Shown here in pieces: positions 8,147 to 18,654 of a stretch of DNA of 64,000 nt (its first letter is position 1; each line of letters opens with the position of its first letter). Made by a program: the position numbers and the translations under genes. The notes under the pieces were generated by a model. The model was not told the DNA's origin. It ran no database searches and saw only the letters and a program-made list of their open reading frames with translations. This DNA is from Candidatus Nitrosopumilus sp. (GTDB taxonomy: Archaea > Thermoproteota > Nitrososphaeria > Nitrososphaerales > Nitrosopumilaceae), in NCBI GenBank assembly GCA_003331425.1, contig QOOS01000001.1:186001-250000 (forward strand), read 5' to 3'.

Positions 8147-9505
8147 TTACCAAAGATCATCAACTTCATCAAGTAATTTGTATTCTTTTTCAGTTTCTCG
8201 TTTGATATAATTCAGTCTTGAAACATCTCTATCAAAAAACAAATCTATCATCCAATCCAAAAATACACGTGTTTTTTTATCAAATGTTGGTACCTTTGAC
8301 AAATACACATTTCTCCAAATCAACCATGCCAAAAATCCTGAAATATTCATCCCAAGAATTGTTGCAATACCCGTTCTTTTACCAATTATAGCTAACTGGC
8401 CTTTAGACTGATAAACAAATTTTTCTTTTTCAGAATTTTTAATTATAGCAATTAAATTTTTAGCAGCTAATTTTGCTTGTGCTTCTGCAATTTGTGCAGT
8501 AGGTGGCAATGGTCTGTTAGTAATTGGGTCTACAAATAATGCACAATCTCCAATTGCAAATACTCCTGGAAATTCTTTAAGCTCCAAAAATTTATTGACT
8601 ACAATTTTTCCTTTATCTGTTTTAAACATTGATCTTTTAATTGTACTAACTGAAGTAATTCCTGCAGTCCAAATTAACGTTTTTGTAATTATAGAACTAA
8701 CTTCAGATTGATCTATGGAATCTTTTGGTGTTTCATCTAGTGATTTAATCATTACTTCATTTCCATCAAAACTAGTTACTGCTTTTTTTAATTGGATGTT
8801 CATTCCTCTTTTTGTTAATTGTTCTTTTGCAAAATTTGCTAATTTTTTATTTGCTCCACCCAAAATTTCTCCCATTGCTTCTAATACAATTACTTTAACA
8901 TCCTCTTTTTGGATTGTTGGATAATGTTTTGTTGCATCAAAAAGTAAATCCAATAATTCTCCAGCAGTTTCAATTCCTGCATAACCTCCACCAACTACTA
9001 CAAAATTTAACATACCTTTTCTTAAGATTGGGTCAGTTTCATTTTCTGCTTGTTCAAGCATATCAATAACTCTATTTCGTAATAATATTGCATCATTGAG
9101 TGTCTTCATTGTATATGCATTTTTTTCAACATCAGCCATACCAAAAAAATTGGTTTCACTACCAAGTGCAACTACTAAAAAATCATAATTTATTGAAATA
9201 CTTCTTTTTTCCCTAGTACCCCATAATGTTACTAATTTTCCATGTGGATCAATATTCTTTATTCGACCTTCATAGAATTTTGTTTTTTTACATATTGTTC
9301 GAATTGGGAAAACTATGTGCCTAGTTTCAATCATACCTGAGGCTACTTGAGGTAGCATTGGGGTAAATAAGAGAAAATTATCTTCACCCACCATTGTCAA
9401 TTCTACTTCAGGATCATTTCCAAATTCTTTTTCTAATTTTTTTGCACATTCTACAGCTGCAAATCCACTTCCTAAAATGACAATTTTTTTCTTATTTTTT
9501 ACCAA
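8147..9505 (-). CDS. FAD-dependent pyridine nucleotide-disulphide oxidoreductase / NDH-2-like NADH dehydrogenase
   Basis: GSGFAAVECAKKL, VVVGGGYAGIETAGEL, FAIGDCA, C-terminal amphipathic region. Confidence 0.88.
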   Translation of the reverse strand: MVKNKKKIVILGSGFAAVECAKKLEKEFGNDPEVELTMVGEDNFLLFTPMLPQVASGMIETRHIVFPIRTICKKTKFYEGRIKNIDPHGKLVTLWGTREKRSISINYDFLVVALGSETNFFGMADVEKNAYTMKTLNDAILLRNRVIDMLEQAENETDPILRKGMLNFVVVGGGYAGIETAGELLDLLFDATKHYPTIQKEDVKVIVLEAMGEILGGANKKLANFAKEQLTKRGMNIQLKKAVTSFDGNEVMIKSLDETPKDSIDQSEVSSIITKTLIWTAGITSVSTIKRSMFKTDKGKIVVNKFLELKEFPGVFAIGDCALFVDPITNRPLPPTAQIAEAQAKLAAKNLIAIIKNSEKEKFVYQSKGQLAIIGKRTGIATILGMNISGFLAWLIWRNVYLSKVPTFDKKTRVFLDWMIDLFFDRDVSRLNYIKRETEKEYKLLDEVDDLW

Positions 9506-9570
9506 TTACTGACTTTCGTATGTTGAATAATTAAAGGATGTTAATTCAAATTTAAGAAATGGCACTAGTT

Positions 9571-10233
9571 TTATTTTCTCATAATATCTGAATGTAAAAT
9601 TTCATATGCCCTTGATGAATCTTTTTCATTTAGAATAATTGTAATGTTATCTTGACTGAAAAATGCATTAACTAATTCTACACCATTTGCATGCAATACC
9701 TCTGCAACATAAGATACTACATCAGACTGATTTTGAGAACTTGGAATTGAAATTCTAATTTTTGCTAGTCCAGTACTAAACATATCTTCTCTTTCTGAAA
9801 CACTATTGAAAATTTGTCTAATATCATCCATATCTTCAGTAAGGAATCTAAATGAATCAGATAATCTAAAAAACTCATAATCATTTGTTACCTTTGAAAA
9901 TTTATCTAAAATTGACATAGGATCCATTTCATTTGAATCCTTTACAGAAAATCTAACATCCATTATTCCACCAGTTAAAGCTAATCTTGCATTTTTCAAA
10001 ACTGATTCTTCTTTCATTTCTTCTTTAGTTTCAAATGAATCGGCATATCTTTTGATTGCAACAACAACTGTGTTTAGATTAACAGAATTTCCTAAAATTT
10101 TTTCTATTTCTGGTTGAATCTTTACTGCTAATGCAGTATAATTTATCAAATCCATCTTCATGCAATCATAAATTGATCTATTTCTGGTAATGACTTCTCT
10201 TACAACTTCTGGAACAGACATCACTGATCTCAT
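9571..10233 (-). CDS. ACT-domain-like regulatory protein, conserved hypothetical
   Basis: 220 aa; repeated beta-alpha-beta pattern (LAKIRISIP... VSYVAEVLHANGVELVNAFFSQDNITIILNEKDSSRAYEIL). Confidence 0.6.
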   Translation of the reverse strand: MRSVMSVPEVVREVITRNRSIYDCMKMDLINYTALAVKIQPEIEKILGNSVNLNTVVVAIKRYADSFETKEEMKEESVLKNARLALTGGIMDVRFSVKDSNEMDPMSILDKFSKVTNDYEFFRLSDSFRFLTEDMDDIRQIFNSVSEREDMFSTGLAKIRISIPSSQNQSDVVSYVAEVLHANGVELVNAFFSQDNITIILNEKDSSRAYEILHSDIMRK

Positions 10234-10303
10234 AAATTTTATTATATTATGTCAGATATAATAGGATTATGTAATAATATTGATATTAATTCCATATATT
10301 TAT

Positions 10304-10327
10304 ATAATGTAATACATATTACATTAT
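10304..10327. promoter_or_regulatory. Perfect 10-bp inverted repeat in hsp20 promoter
   Basis: ATAATGTAAT-ACAT-ATTACATTAT just upstream of ATG 10338, next to TATA-like TATTTATATA. Confidence 0.6.
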
Positions 10328-10337
10328 GTAGATAAAT

Positions 10338-10832
10338 ATGACAAGTTTCTTTGATACCGAAATTGATAGAATCTTCAAAAAAATGTCTAATTCATTTTTT
10401 GATACAAATGACATGATTGAAGAATTCAACGGTAATTCCAATTCTGGCCCAATTTTTTATGGTTATACAATGACCATTGGTTCAGATGGAAAACCTTCTG
10501 TGCAAGAATTTGGAAACGCAAAACCAGATCGTCTCCCTGTTTCTAATGCCAGAGAAGCAATTGTTGATACAATTGTAGATGAAAAAGAGAAAGTAGTAAA
10601 ACTCATAGCTGAAATGCCAGGAGTTGAGAAAACTGATGTCAAAATTTTAGTTGACAAAAATGTTGTAAATATAACTGCAGAACATGATGATAAAAAATAT
10701 CATTGTAAAGTCCCACTTCAACATAAAGTTGATGAAAATTCTGCAAAAGCTACTTACAAAAATGGAATCTTGCAATTGGTTTTCAAACTAGTTTTAGAAA
10801 AACAAACTGGTAAAAAAGTGGAGGTTGAATAA
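10338..10832 (+). CDS. hsp20: Hsp20/alpha-crystallin family chaperone
   Basis: VKLIAEMPGVEKTDVKILVDKNVVNITAE ... KATYKNGILQLVF. Confidence 0.85.
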   Translation: MTSFFDTEIDRIFKKMSNSFFDTNDMIEEFNGNSNSGPIFYGYTMTIGSDGKPSVQEFGNAKPDRLPVSNAREAIVDTIVDEKEKVVKLIAEMPGVEKTDVKILVDKNVVNITAEHDDKKYHCKVPLQHKVDENSAKATYKNGILQLVFKLVLEKQTGKKVEVE

Positions 10833-10861
10833 CCCCCCTCTTATTTTTTTGAGATTTTATT

Positions 10862-13003
10862 ATGAATAAAATAATTTTAAAAATAAATGAAATTCCACAA
10901 CAACATGTTGGTAAAGGTAGAGCAATTATTGATCCAAAAATAATCGAAGAACAAAATTGGAATATTGGTCAAATACTAGAATTAACTTACAATAAAAAAA
11001 CATATGTTAAACTTTGGCCAGCATCACCAGAAGAATACGGTGCTAGTTTAATCAAAATTGATGGTATTACTAGACAAAATATTGGTGCAGGATTAGATGA
11101 TAAAATATCTATTAAATCAGTTGAAGCTGCAAATGCAGAAGAAATTACTTTATCTCCAACGGAAAAAATTACAATAGATGGATTACAAGAATATATGATA
11201 TACAATTATCTTAATCATGTATTTTCTAATGGAGATTCAATATCTCTTAATACACAAATGGGAAGTAAAGTTCAATTTGTTATAACAAATACAAAACCAT
11301 CAAAACCAGTAATTGTTACTGAAAATACTATATTCACACTTGGTTCATTAACTAAAGCCGTTGATTCTTCTGTTCCAAGAATTACATATGATGAATTAGG
11401 AGGTCTAAAAAATGAAGTTCAAAAAATTCGTGAAATGGTAGAATTACCAATGCGTCATCCTGAATTATTTGATAAAATAGGTGTAGAAGCTCCAAAAGGC
11501 GTTTTACTTTATGGTCCTCCAGGAACTGGTAAGACTTTGATTGCAAAAGCAGTAGCTGGAGAAACAAATGCTCATTTTATTTCTCTGAGTGGTCCTGAGA
11601 TTATGGGTAAACATTATGGAGAAAGTGAGGAAAAAATTAGAGAAATTTTTACCCAAGGTGAAGAAAATTCTCCTAGCATTATTTTCATTGATGAAATAGA
11701 CTCGATTGCTCCAAAAAGAGATGAGGTTTCAGGAGAACTAGAGAAAAGAATAGTATCTCAATTATTGACGTTGATGGATGGTATGAAATCTAGAGGTAGA
11801 GTTGTAGTGATAGCAGCTACTAACAGACCTGATTCTATTGATCCAGCATTAAGACGACCAGGAAGATTTGATAGAGAAATTGAAATTGGAATTCCTGATG
11901 ATGATGGCAGATTAGATATTCTTTCAATTCATACACGTGGAATGCCAATTAATGAAAAAGTCAATCTAAAACAAATTGCAAAAACAACTCATGGATTTGT
12001 TGGGGCTGATTTAGAAATTTTATCAAAAGAAGCAGCAATGAGATCATTACGTAGAATTCTTCCAGAGATTGATCTTGAAGAAGATAAAATTTCTTCAGAA
12101 ATTCTTCAAAAAATTGAAATTAGTAACGATGATTTTCGAGAAGCACTAAAAGAAGTTAGACCAAGTGCACTAAGAGAAGTTCAGGTTCAAATTCCTGATG
12201 TAAATTGGGATGATGTTGGAGGTCTTGATGAATTAAAGGATGAATTACGTGAAGCTGTTGAATGGCCTGTTAAACATAAAGAAGCATATGACTATGTTGA
12301 TGTAGAAGCTCCAAAAGGCGTTTTACTACATGGTCCTCCAGGAACTGGTAAGACTTTGATTGCAAAAGCACTTGCAAAAATGACTGAATCTAATTTCATT
12401 AGTATCAAAGGACCTGAATTATTATCAAAATGGGTAGGTGAATCTGAAAAAGGAGTTAGAGAAATTTTTAGAAAAGCACGACAGGCAGCACCATGTATAA
12501 TATTTTTAGATGAAGTTGATGCACTTGTTCCAAGAAGAGGTAGTGGAAGTTCTGATTCACATGTAACAGAAAATATTGTTTCACAAATTCTTACTGAAAT
12601 AGATGGATTAGAGGAATTACACAACGTGTTAATTATTGGAGCAACAAATCGATTGGATATAGTTGATGAAGCACTTTTACGACCAGGAAGATTTGATAGA
12701 ATTATTGAAATAGGAAATCCTGATTCTAAGGCAAGAAAGCATATTTTTGAAATTCACACCAAAAAGAAACCACTTGAAAATAATGTAGATATCAAAAAAT
12801 TAGTTGAAATTACAAATGGATTTAGTGGTGCAGAAATAGCTGCAATTACCAATAGAGCTGCCTTAGTTGCATTGAAAAGATATGTTGCTGGTAAATCTCA
12901 AAACATCAAGGAAATTAAAATTACACAACAAGATTTGATTGATGCTGTCGATAAGATAAGACCTCAAAAAAAGGAAGCACCTATACCTCAAGCCATAAAA
13001 TAG
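10862..13003 (+). CDS. cdc48: Cdc48/VAT-type double AAA ATPase
   Basis: N domain plus two AAA modules, each GVLL(Y/H)[38 protein letters not shown]. Confidence 0.96.
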   Translation: MNKIILKINEIPQQHVGKGRAIIDPKIIEEQNWNIGQILELTYNKKTYVKLWPASPEEYGASLIKIDGITRQNIGAGLDDKISIKSVEAANAEEITLSPTEKITIDGLQEYMIYNYLNHVFSNGDSISLNTQMGSKVQFVITNTKPSKPVIVTENTIFTLGSLTKAVDSSVPRITYDELGGLKNEVQKIREMVELPMRHPELFDKIGVEAPKGVLLYGPPGTGKTLIAKAVAGETNAHFISLSGPEIMGKHYGESEEKIREIFTQGEENSPSIIFIDEIDSIAPKRDEVSGELEKRIVSQLLTLMDGMKSRGRVVVIAATNRPDSIDPALRRPGRFDREIEIGIPDDDGRLDILSIHTRGMPINEKVNLKQIAKTTHGFVGADLEILSKEAAMRSLRRILPEIDLEEDKISSEILQKIEISNDDFREALKEVRPSALREVQVQIPDVNWDDVGGLDELKDELREAVEWPVKHKEAYDYVDVEAPKGVLLHGPPGTGKTLIAKALAKMTESNFISIKGPELLSKWVGESEKGVREIFRKARQAAPCIIFLDEVDALVPRRGSGSSDSHVTENIVSQILTEIDGLEELHNVLIIGATNRLDIVDEALLRPGRFDRIIEIGNPDSKARKHIFEIHTKKKPLENNVDIKKLVEITNGFSGAEIAAITNRAALVALKRYVAGKSQNIKEIKITQQDLIDAVDKIRPQKKEAPIPQAIK

Positions 13004-13032
13004 TCTAAATACTGAGGAAAATGAGATAAAAT

Positions 13033-13251
13033 ATGAAACTTTTACTAGATTTTGAACCTTGTAAAGAATGCAAAGAAATGATGAATGAATTAAGCAGTCC
13101 TGAAATGATTTTTGGTGATGAAAAAACAAGAATAGATGTATCTGCTAAATTTCTAAGACATTTGACGTATAATCACAATGAAGTTGTGCAAGCTGTAATG
13201 GAAGATCTTCCAAAACAGAAAAAAGATCAAGAACCTGATTTTTATCAATAA
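13033..13251 (+). CDS. Hypothetical small protein
   Basis: 72 aa ORF between cdc48 and ureD. Confidence 0.5.
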   Translation: MKLLLDFEPCKECKEMMNELSSPEMIFGDEKTRIDVSAKFLRHLTYNHNEVVQAVMEDLPKQKKDQEPDFYQ

Positions 13252-14166
13252 TTAATTTTTTCTTATTTTAGTAAAATCTGCGCCAAGAATTTCTTTTCTA
13301 GTAATTTTTACAATTTCATAAATTTTTTCGTAAATTTCTTCTGTACTATTACTTAAAATTTTTACAATTATTCCAGATTCATTAGGTAAAATTGATGTTC
13401 CTGATGTAATGAATTCTATTTTTTCATTAATCATTTTTTCAAGTTTTTGTAATTTTTCTTTCTTTGTTAAAATATACACTGTTCCAACAATATCATATTT
13501 TCCTAAAATTCCTTTAATTTTCATATTATTTTCTTTTGGTTCTATTTTCATATTTTCTAAACATCGAAATTTATTATTTTGATTTTTACAATATGTTCTT
13601 AGATAACAAATATCATAATCAAAATTTTCATTCATTGCAATTCTTCCAGGCGTTAAAACTTCTGAATAAATCAGAGTTGCATTATCATGAATATTCAAAT
13701 TTACTTTTTGATAATATCTAGAATTTTGATATGGAATAATTTGATCAGGAATATATTCCAAATAACAATTTTCATCTAATGTAATATTGACCATTTGTGA
13801 TGCAGAATTTGAATTCATACTATAGATTCTGGTTGCACCTTGAGTAGTAATGTGACATGTTGAATTATTTTTTAAAATAATATCTGTCTTGTATCTATCT
13901 CCTTGTAAAATTCCTCCTGATGGTGAAATAATATACAAATATGCCATGCCTGGAAGTGAATTTTCAGGATATACGGCTCTTTGAATTTGTAAAGGAACTT
14001 GAGAAAATTGTTTTGTAATGACAGTTTTGTTCTGATCATTTCCTTTTAATTCAATATCTAAAATTCCAACTTTACCAGATTTTCCAACTTCTAATTGTTC
14101 AATTTTTGAATTATATTTTCTTACTTCAATTGGAGTTTCATCTGAAATTAATTTTATGTCACTCAA
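13252..14166 (-). CDS. ureD: Urease accessory protein UreD/UreH
   Basis: SPSGGILQGDRY, TTQGATRIY, last gene of ureEFGD block. Confidence 0.9.
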   Translation of the reverse strand: MSDIKLISDETPIEVRKYNSKIEQLEVGKSGKVGILDIELKGNDQNKTVITKQFSQVPLQIQRAVYPENSLPGMAYLYIISPSGGILQGDRYKTDIILKNNSTCHITTQGATRIYSMNSNSASQMVNITLDENCYLEYIPDQIIPYQNSRYYQKVNLNIHDNATLIYSEVLTPGRIAMNENFDYDICYLRTYCKNQNNKFRCLENMKIEPKENNMKIKGILGKYDIVGTVYILTKKEKLQKLEKMINEKIEFITSGTSILPNESGIIVKILSNSTEEIYEKIYEIVKITRKEILGADFTKIRKN

Positions 14167-14169
14167 TTT

Positions 14170-14826
14170 TTACACTTTTTTTAAATTATTTGATTTAGGT
14201 AGAGAATCTAATAGTAAATCATGAATAATATGTTCTGCAATTTTTTTGATACCTTGGTCTGTTTTACAATTAATAAATTCAAATGGTTTTTCTTTTCGAA
14301 TTTTTTCAGCATCTGTTTTCATAATTTCTAAATCTGCACCAACTAATCCTGCGAGATCTATTTTATTTATCACTAAAAGATCACAATTGGTAATTCCTAA
14401 TCCACCTTTCCTTGGATATTTGTCGCCTCCTGCAACATCAATTATGTAAATAAAATAATCTGCAAGTATTGGACTAAATGTTGTTGTAATGTTGTCGCCT
14501 CCACTTTCAATTATAATTAAATCCAATTCAGTATGATTATCTTCCATTTCTTCAATTACTGCTAAATTCATTGAAGGATCTTCTCTAACTGCAGTATGAG
14601 GGCATCCTCCTGTTGCAAGACCAATTACCATATTTTCTGGTAACAATCCTTTTTTTGTAGATAGATTATTTCTAATTCTATCTGCATCTTCTTTTGAAAT
14701 TACATCATTTGAAATTATACTAATACTATAACCAATTTCAGCTAATATAGGCACAAGACGTTCAATTAACATACTTTTTCCAGAACCAACTGGTCCTCCT
14801 ATGCCTATTCTTGGTATGTGAGTCAT
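14170..14826 (-). CDS. ureG: Urease accessory GTPase UreG
   Basis: [33 protein letters not shown]. Confidence 0.97.
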   Translation of the reverse strand: MTHIPRIGIGGPVGSGKSMLIERLVPILAEIGYSISIISNDVISKEDADRIRNNLSTKKGLLPENMVIGLATGGCPHTAVREDPSMNLAVIEEMEDNHTELDLIIIESGGDNITTTFSPILADYFIYIIDVAGGDKYPRKGGLGITNCDLLVINKIDLAGLVGADLEIMKTDAEKIRKEKPFEFINCKTDQGIKKIAEHIIHDLLLDSLPKSNNLKKV

Positions 14827-14843
14827 AACAGAAAAATTAATTT

Positions 14844-15557
14844 TTATGTAATAAACATTTTAGAATCCATTTTTTCATGTGACATTTGGATTATATCGAA
14901 TTGTGGAGCAAATTGCCACATATCAAAAATTGATTTATTAGAATTATTTTTTAATGTTTGAATAATTATTGGTTTAATTTCGTGAAGAATTTTTTGACCC
15001 TCTAAATGTTGAATTAATCCTAATCTTAAAGCAGCTCCAATAACACTAACAGTAAAACCATACAATAACATTGTAAGACTTTTTTCTTTTCTAATTTTTA
15101 ATGCGTTACAACATATTGCAAATGAAACTGGAAATGTTCCATGTATTTTTTTATCTTTAATTGCTTTTTGAAAATTATTTAATGTTTCATCATCATTTAC
15201 AAATTCACTAACACATTTGACTAATTGAATCCCTGAATTTACAGATGCTTTTCTAATTTCTTCAATTGGTTTCATTATAAACGCAATTTCATCTACTTGA
15301 ATTATTTTTTGGAAATCATTATTTTCAGCATTAGTATATGCATTTGAAAGTGCAACACAATCTGATGGACCCATTTGTTGTTCTATATTCACTTTAATCA
15401 TATTTTTAATATCATCTATTCCTTTGATTTCATTATTAGAAAAAAGAAATTCTAGTCCATTTGATGTTGCATAAAGTCCTGTAGGAAAAAATGAATCTGA
15501 AAGCTGCATTACTGCAAGTTCTTCATTAATTTCATCAGTGTTCATGTACATCAGCAC
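14844..15557 (-). CDS. ureF: Urease accessory protein UreF
   Basis: [19 protein letters not shown]; position between ureE and ureG. Confidence 0.9.
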   Translation of the reverse strand: MLMYMNTDEINEELAVMQLSDSFFPTGLYATSNGLEFLFSNNEIKGIDDIKNMIKVNIEQQMGPSDCVALSNAYTNAENNDFQKIIQVDEIAFIMKPIEEIRKASVNSGIQLVKCVSEFVNDDETLNNFQKAIKDKKIHGTFPVSFAICCNALKIRKEKSLTMLLYGFTVSVIGAALRLGLIQHLEGQKILHEIKPIIIQTLKNNSNKSIFDMWQFAPQFDIIQMSHEKMDSKMFIT

Positions 15558-16008
15558 TTGTATGTGGTAAAAATATCTCTTCTTGTATCTCTAGTTCAAT
15601 ACAGTCGATAATTTCTTTGAAAAGTCTTTGAAATATCTCTAATTCTGAATCTTCTTGAATTGGAAATAATATCATTTTATCTTTTATTGCAATTGGTCTG
15701 TGCCTATTTCCAATAATATGCCCCAATAATATGCCCATTTTTTCATTATTTTGCTTTATTTTTACTGAAATTACTTTTTCTGCCATTTGTTCAACAATAA
15801 TTTTTATCTCATTGTTTCCGATAATATCTCCATGTTTGAGTTTTGTATTTGAATCAAGATTTATTCCAATATCAGTGCCTAAATTTGTCTTTTTTCTTAA
15901 AATTCTTTTTTCTAAATCCACTCTTGAAATTTTTAATTTTTCTAAATTATTATTTTCAAAATTATTTTCTTTGAAGATATTTCCTAAAATAGAATTAATA
16001 TTTATCAC
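15535..16008 (-). CDS. ureE: Urease accessory metallochaperone UreE
   Basis: UreE pattern LGHIIGNRHRPIAI; short His-containing tail ([10 protein letters not shown]). Confidence 0.88.
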   Translation of the reverse strand: MININSILGNIFKENNFENNNLEKLKISRVDLEKRILRKKTNLGTDIGINLDSNTKLKHGDIIGNNEIKIIVEQMAEKVISVKIKQNNEKMGILLGHIIGNRHRPIAIKDKMILFPIQEDSELEIFQRLFKEIIDCIELEIQEEIFLPHTSADVHEH

Positions 16009-16090
16009 AACTACTTTCTAATCTTGATAAAGTTATACTTTTGTAATTTACGTTTGAATTATTATATACATTAAGTAAATACTATAATTA

Positions 16091-16399
16091 TTGATGCTGA
16101 CACCTAGGGAAATTGAAAAACTAAATATTTTTGTTGCAGCTGAATTAGCACGCAAAAGACAAGGAAGAGGTTTAAAGTTAAATCATCCAGAAGCTGTAGC
16201 TATTCTTGCTGATCATATTTTAGAAGGTGCTAGAGATGGAAGATCAGTTCCTGAACTAATGAGTTCTGGAAAACAAGTTCTAAAAAAAGATCAAGTGTTA
16301 CCGGGAGTTTCAGAATTAATTCATTCTATACAAGTTGAAGCAACTTTTGATGATGGTACAAAATTAGTAACTGTTCATGATCCTATAGGAGAGAATTAA
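16091..16399 (+). CDS. ureA: Urease gamma subunit
   Basis: [36 protein letters not shown]. Confidence 0.97.
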   Translation: MMLTPREIEKLNIFVAAELARKRQGRGLKLNHPEAVAILADHILEGARDGRSVPELMSSGKQVLKKDQVLPGVSELIHSIQVEATFDDGTKLVTVHDPIGEN

Positions 16400-16400
16400 A

Positions 16401-16769
16401 ATGATTCCTGGTGAATATTTTTTATCTGAAGATCCTATCATTGCAAATATAGGAAAATCAGTAATAATTCTAGATGTTAAAAATACTGGTGATAGACCAA
16501 TTCAAGTTGGTTCTCATGCACATTTTTTTGAAATCAATAAGGCATTAGAATTTTCAAGAAAAAAATCCTATGGATTCCATTTGAATATTCCTGCAGGAAC
16601 TTCTATAAGATTTGAGCCTGGAGATAGTAAAAAAATTGAATTAACTGAATTTTCTGGAAAAAAAACTGTTTACGGATTTAGTGGATTAGTAAATGGTTCA
16701 CTATCTGAAAAACAAAATGAAGCGTTCTCAAAGGCAAAAGAACAAGGATTTCGAGGTATGGAATTATGA
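16401..16769 (+). CDS. ureB: Urease beta subunit
   Basis: [22 protein letters not shown]...[14 protein letters not shown]. Confidence 0.97.
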   Translation: MIPGEYFLSEDPIIANIGKSVIILDVKNTGDRPIQVGSHAHFFEINKALEFSRKKSYGFHLNIPAGTSIRFEPGDSKKIELTEFSGKKTVYGFSGLVNGSLSEKQNEAFSKAKEQGFRGMEL

Positions 16770-18478
16770 CTCTAAATATTTCTAGAAAAAATTATGCTGA
16801 TTTGTTTGGTCCTACAACAGGTGATAGGGTTCGTCTTGCTGATACCGATTTAATTATTGAAATTGAAAAAGATTTGATCAAACATGGTGATGAATCTGTT
16901 TTTGGTGGTGGAAAAAGTATTCGAGATGGAATGGGTCAAGCTAGTGGGGTATCAAGAGATGAATCACTTGATCTTGTTATTACAAACGCAATAATTTTAG
17001 ATCCTGTTTTAGGAATTATCAAAGCTGACATTGGTGTAAAAGACGGAAGAATTGTAGGTATTGGAAATGCTGGTAATCCAAATATTGCAGATGATGTGGA
17101 TATGGTAATTTCATCCAACACTGAAATTATTGCTGGTGAAAATACAATTTGTACTCCTGGCACCATCGATTCACACATTCATTTTATTTCTCCACAACAA
17201 GCAACACACGCAATTTGTAATGGAACTACAACAATGATTGGTGGTGGAACAGGTCCTGCTGATGGAACAAATGCAACAACATGCACTCCTGGAAAATGGA
17301 ATATTCATAGAATGATAGAATCTGTAGATAATTTTCCAATGAATTTTGGTTTTCTTGCAAAAGGAAATGATTCACTTGAACCTGCATTATTTGAACAAAT
17401 TAAATCCGGAGCTTGTGGACTAAAATTACATGAAGATTGGGGAACAACTCCGGCCACAATAAATTCTGCACTAAATGTCGCTGATAAAACTGACACACAA
17501 GTTGCTATACACACTGATACACTAAATGAATGTGGATTTGTTGATGATACAATAGCAGCAATTGCTGGTAGAACTATTCACACTTATCATACAGAAGGTG
17601 CAGGTGGAGGACATGCCCCAGATATCTTAAAAATTGCAAGTGAATCTAATATTTTACCATCATCGACAAATCCAACACGACCATTTACTGTAAACACTCT
17701 ATCAGAACATCTTGATATGATGATGGTGTGTCACCATCTTAATTCATCTGTGCCTGAAGATATTTCCTTTGCTGAATCTAGAATACGAGGTGAAACAATT
17801 GCTGCAGAAGATGTGTTACATGATATTGGTGTTCTTAGTATGATGTCTTCTGATAGTCAGGCAATGGGAAGAGTTGGGGAAGTAACTACAAGAAATTGGC
17901 AAACTGCAGATAAAATGAAAAAAATGACTGGAAGTTTACCTGAAGACAATTCTCAAAATGATAATTTTAGAGTTAAACGCTATATTGCAAAAATTACAAT
18001 TAATCCAGCAATTACACATGGAATTTCAGATCATGTTGGTAGTTTGCAGCCTGGAAGATTAGCTGATATTGTTATTTGGTCTCCCCAATTTTTTGGTGTA
18101 AAACCTAAAATGATTATCAAGGGTGGATTCATTGCTTATTCTTTAATGGGCGATCCAAATGCATCAATACCAACTACTGAACCAATTTTCTATAGACCCA
18201 TGTTTGGATCATTTGGAAAAGCAGTCCAATCAACATCTGTAATTTTTACATCTCAATTAGCATTAGATAATGGCATGCAAGAAAAAATTAATTGTGACAA
18301 AAAATTGGTTGCAGTAAAAAATTGTCGTTCTATTGGAAAAAAAGAAATGTTGTATAATGATTCAACACCTGAGATAGATGTGAATCCTGAAACATATGAA
18401 GTAAAAGTAAATGGAAAAATTACTACAACAGATCCTGCAACAAAATTATCTTTAGGTAGATTGTATCATTTGTTCTAA
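16766..18478 (+). CDS. ureC: Urease alpha subunit
   Basis: [48 protein letters not shown]. Confidence 0.98.
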   Translation: MTLNISRKNYADLFGPTTGDRVRLADTDLIIEIEKDLIKHGDESVFGGGKSIRDGMGQASGVSRDESLDLVITNAIILDPVLGIIKADIGVKDGRIVGIGNAGNPNIADDVDMVISSNTEIIAGENTICTPGTIDSHIHFISPQQATHAICNGTTTMIGGGTGPADGTNATTCTPGKWNIHRMIESVDNFPMNFGFLAKGNDSLEPALFEQIKSGACGLKLHEDWGTTPATINSALNVADKTDTQVAIHTDTLNECGFVDDTIAAIAGRTIHTYHTEGAGGGHAPDILKIASESNILPSSTNPTRPFTVNTLSEHLDMMMVCHHLNSSVPEDISFAESRIRGETIAAEDVLHDIGVLSMMSSDSQAMGRVGEVTTRNWQTADKMKKMTGSLPEDNSQNDNFRVKRYIAKITINPAITHGISDHVGSLQPGRLADIVIWSPQFFGVKPKMIIKGGFIAYSLMGDPNASIPTTEPIFYRPMFGSFGKAVQSTSVIFTSQLALDNGMQEKINCDKKLVAVKNCRSIGKKEMLYNDSTPEIDVNPETYEVKVNGKITTTDPATKLSLGRLYHLF

Positions 18479-18584
18479 TTTATTTCCAAAATTATTTTTC
18501 ACGAGACAAGGCGTTTCAATTATTTAAATTCTAATTTATTTCCAAAATTATTTTTCACGAGACAAGGCGTTTCAATTATTTAAA
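18473..18584. repeat. 56-bp perfect tandem duplication at ureC 3' end
   Basis: TTCTAATTTATTTCCAAAATTATTTTTCACGAGACAAGGCGTTTCAATTATTTAAA twice (18473-18528, 18529-18584); first copy contains the ureC stop. Confidence 0.9.
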
Positions 18585-18654
18585 TTCTATTTTAATTGCC
18601 GATTTCATAGATTTTTTCAAATCCTTAAGTAGTTGATTACCACTATAAGCCCTA

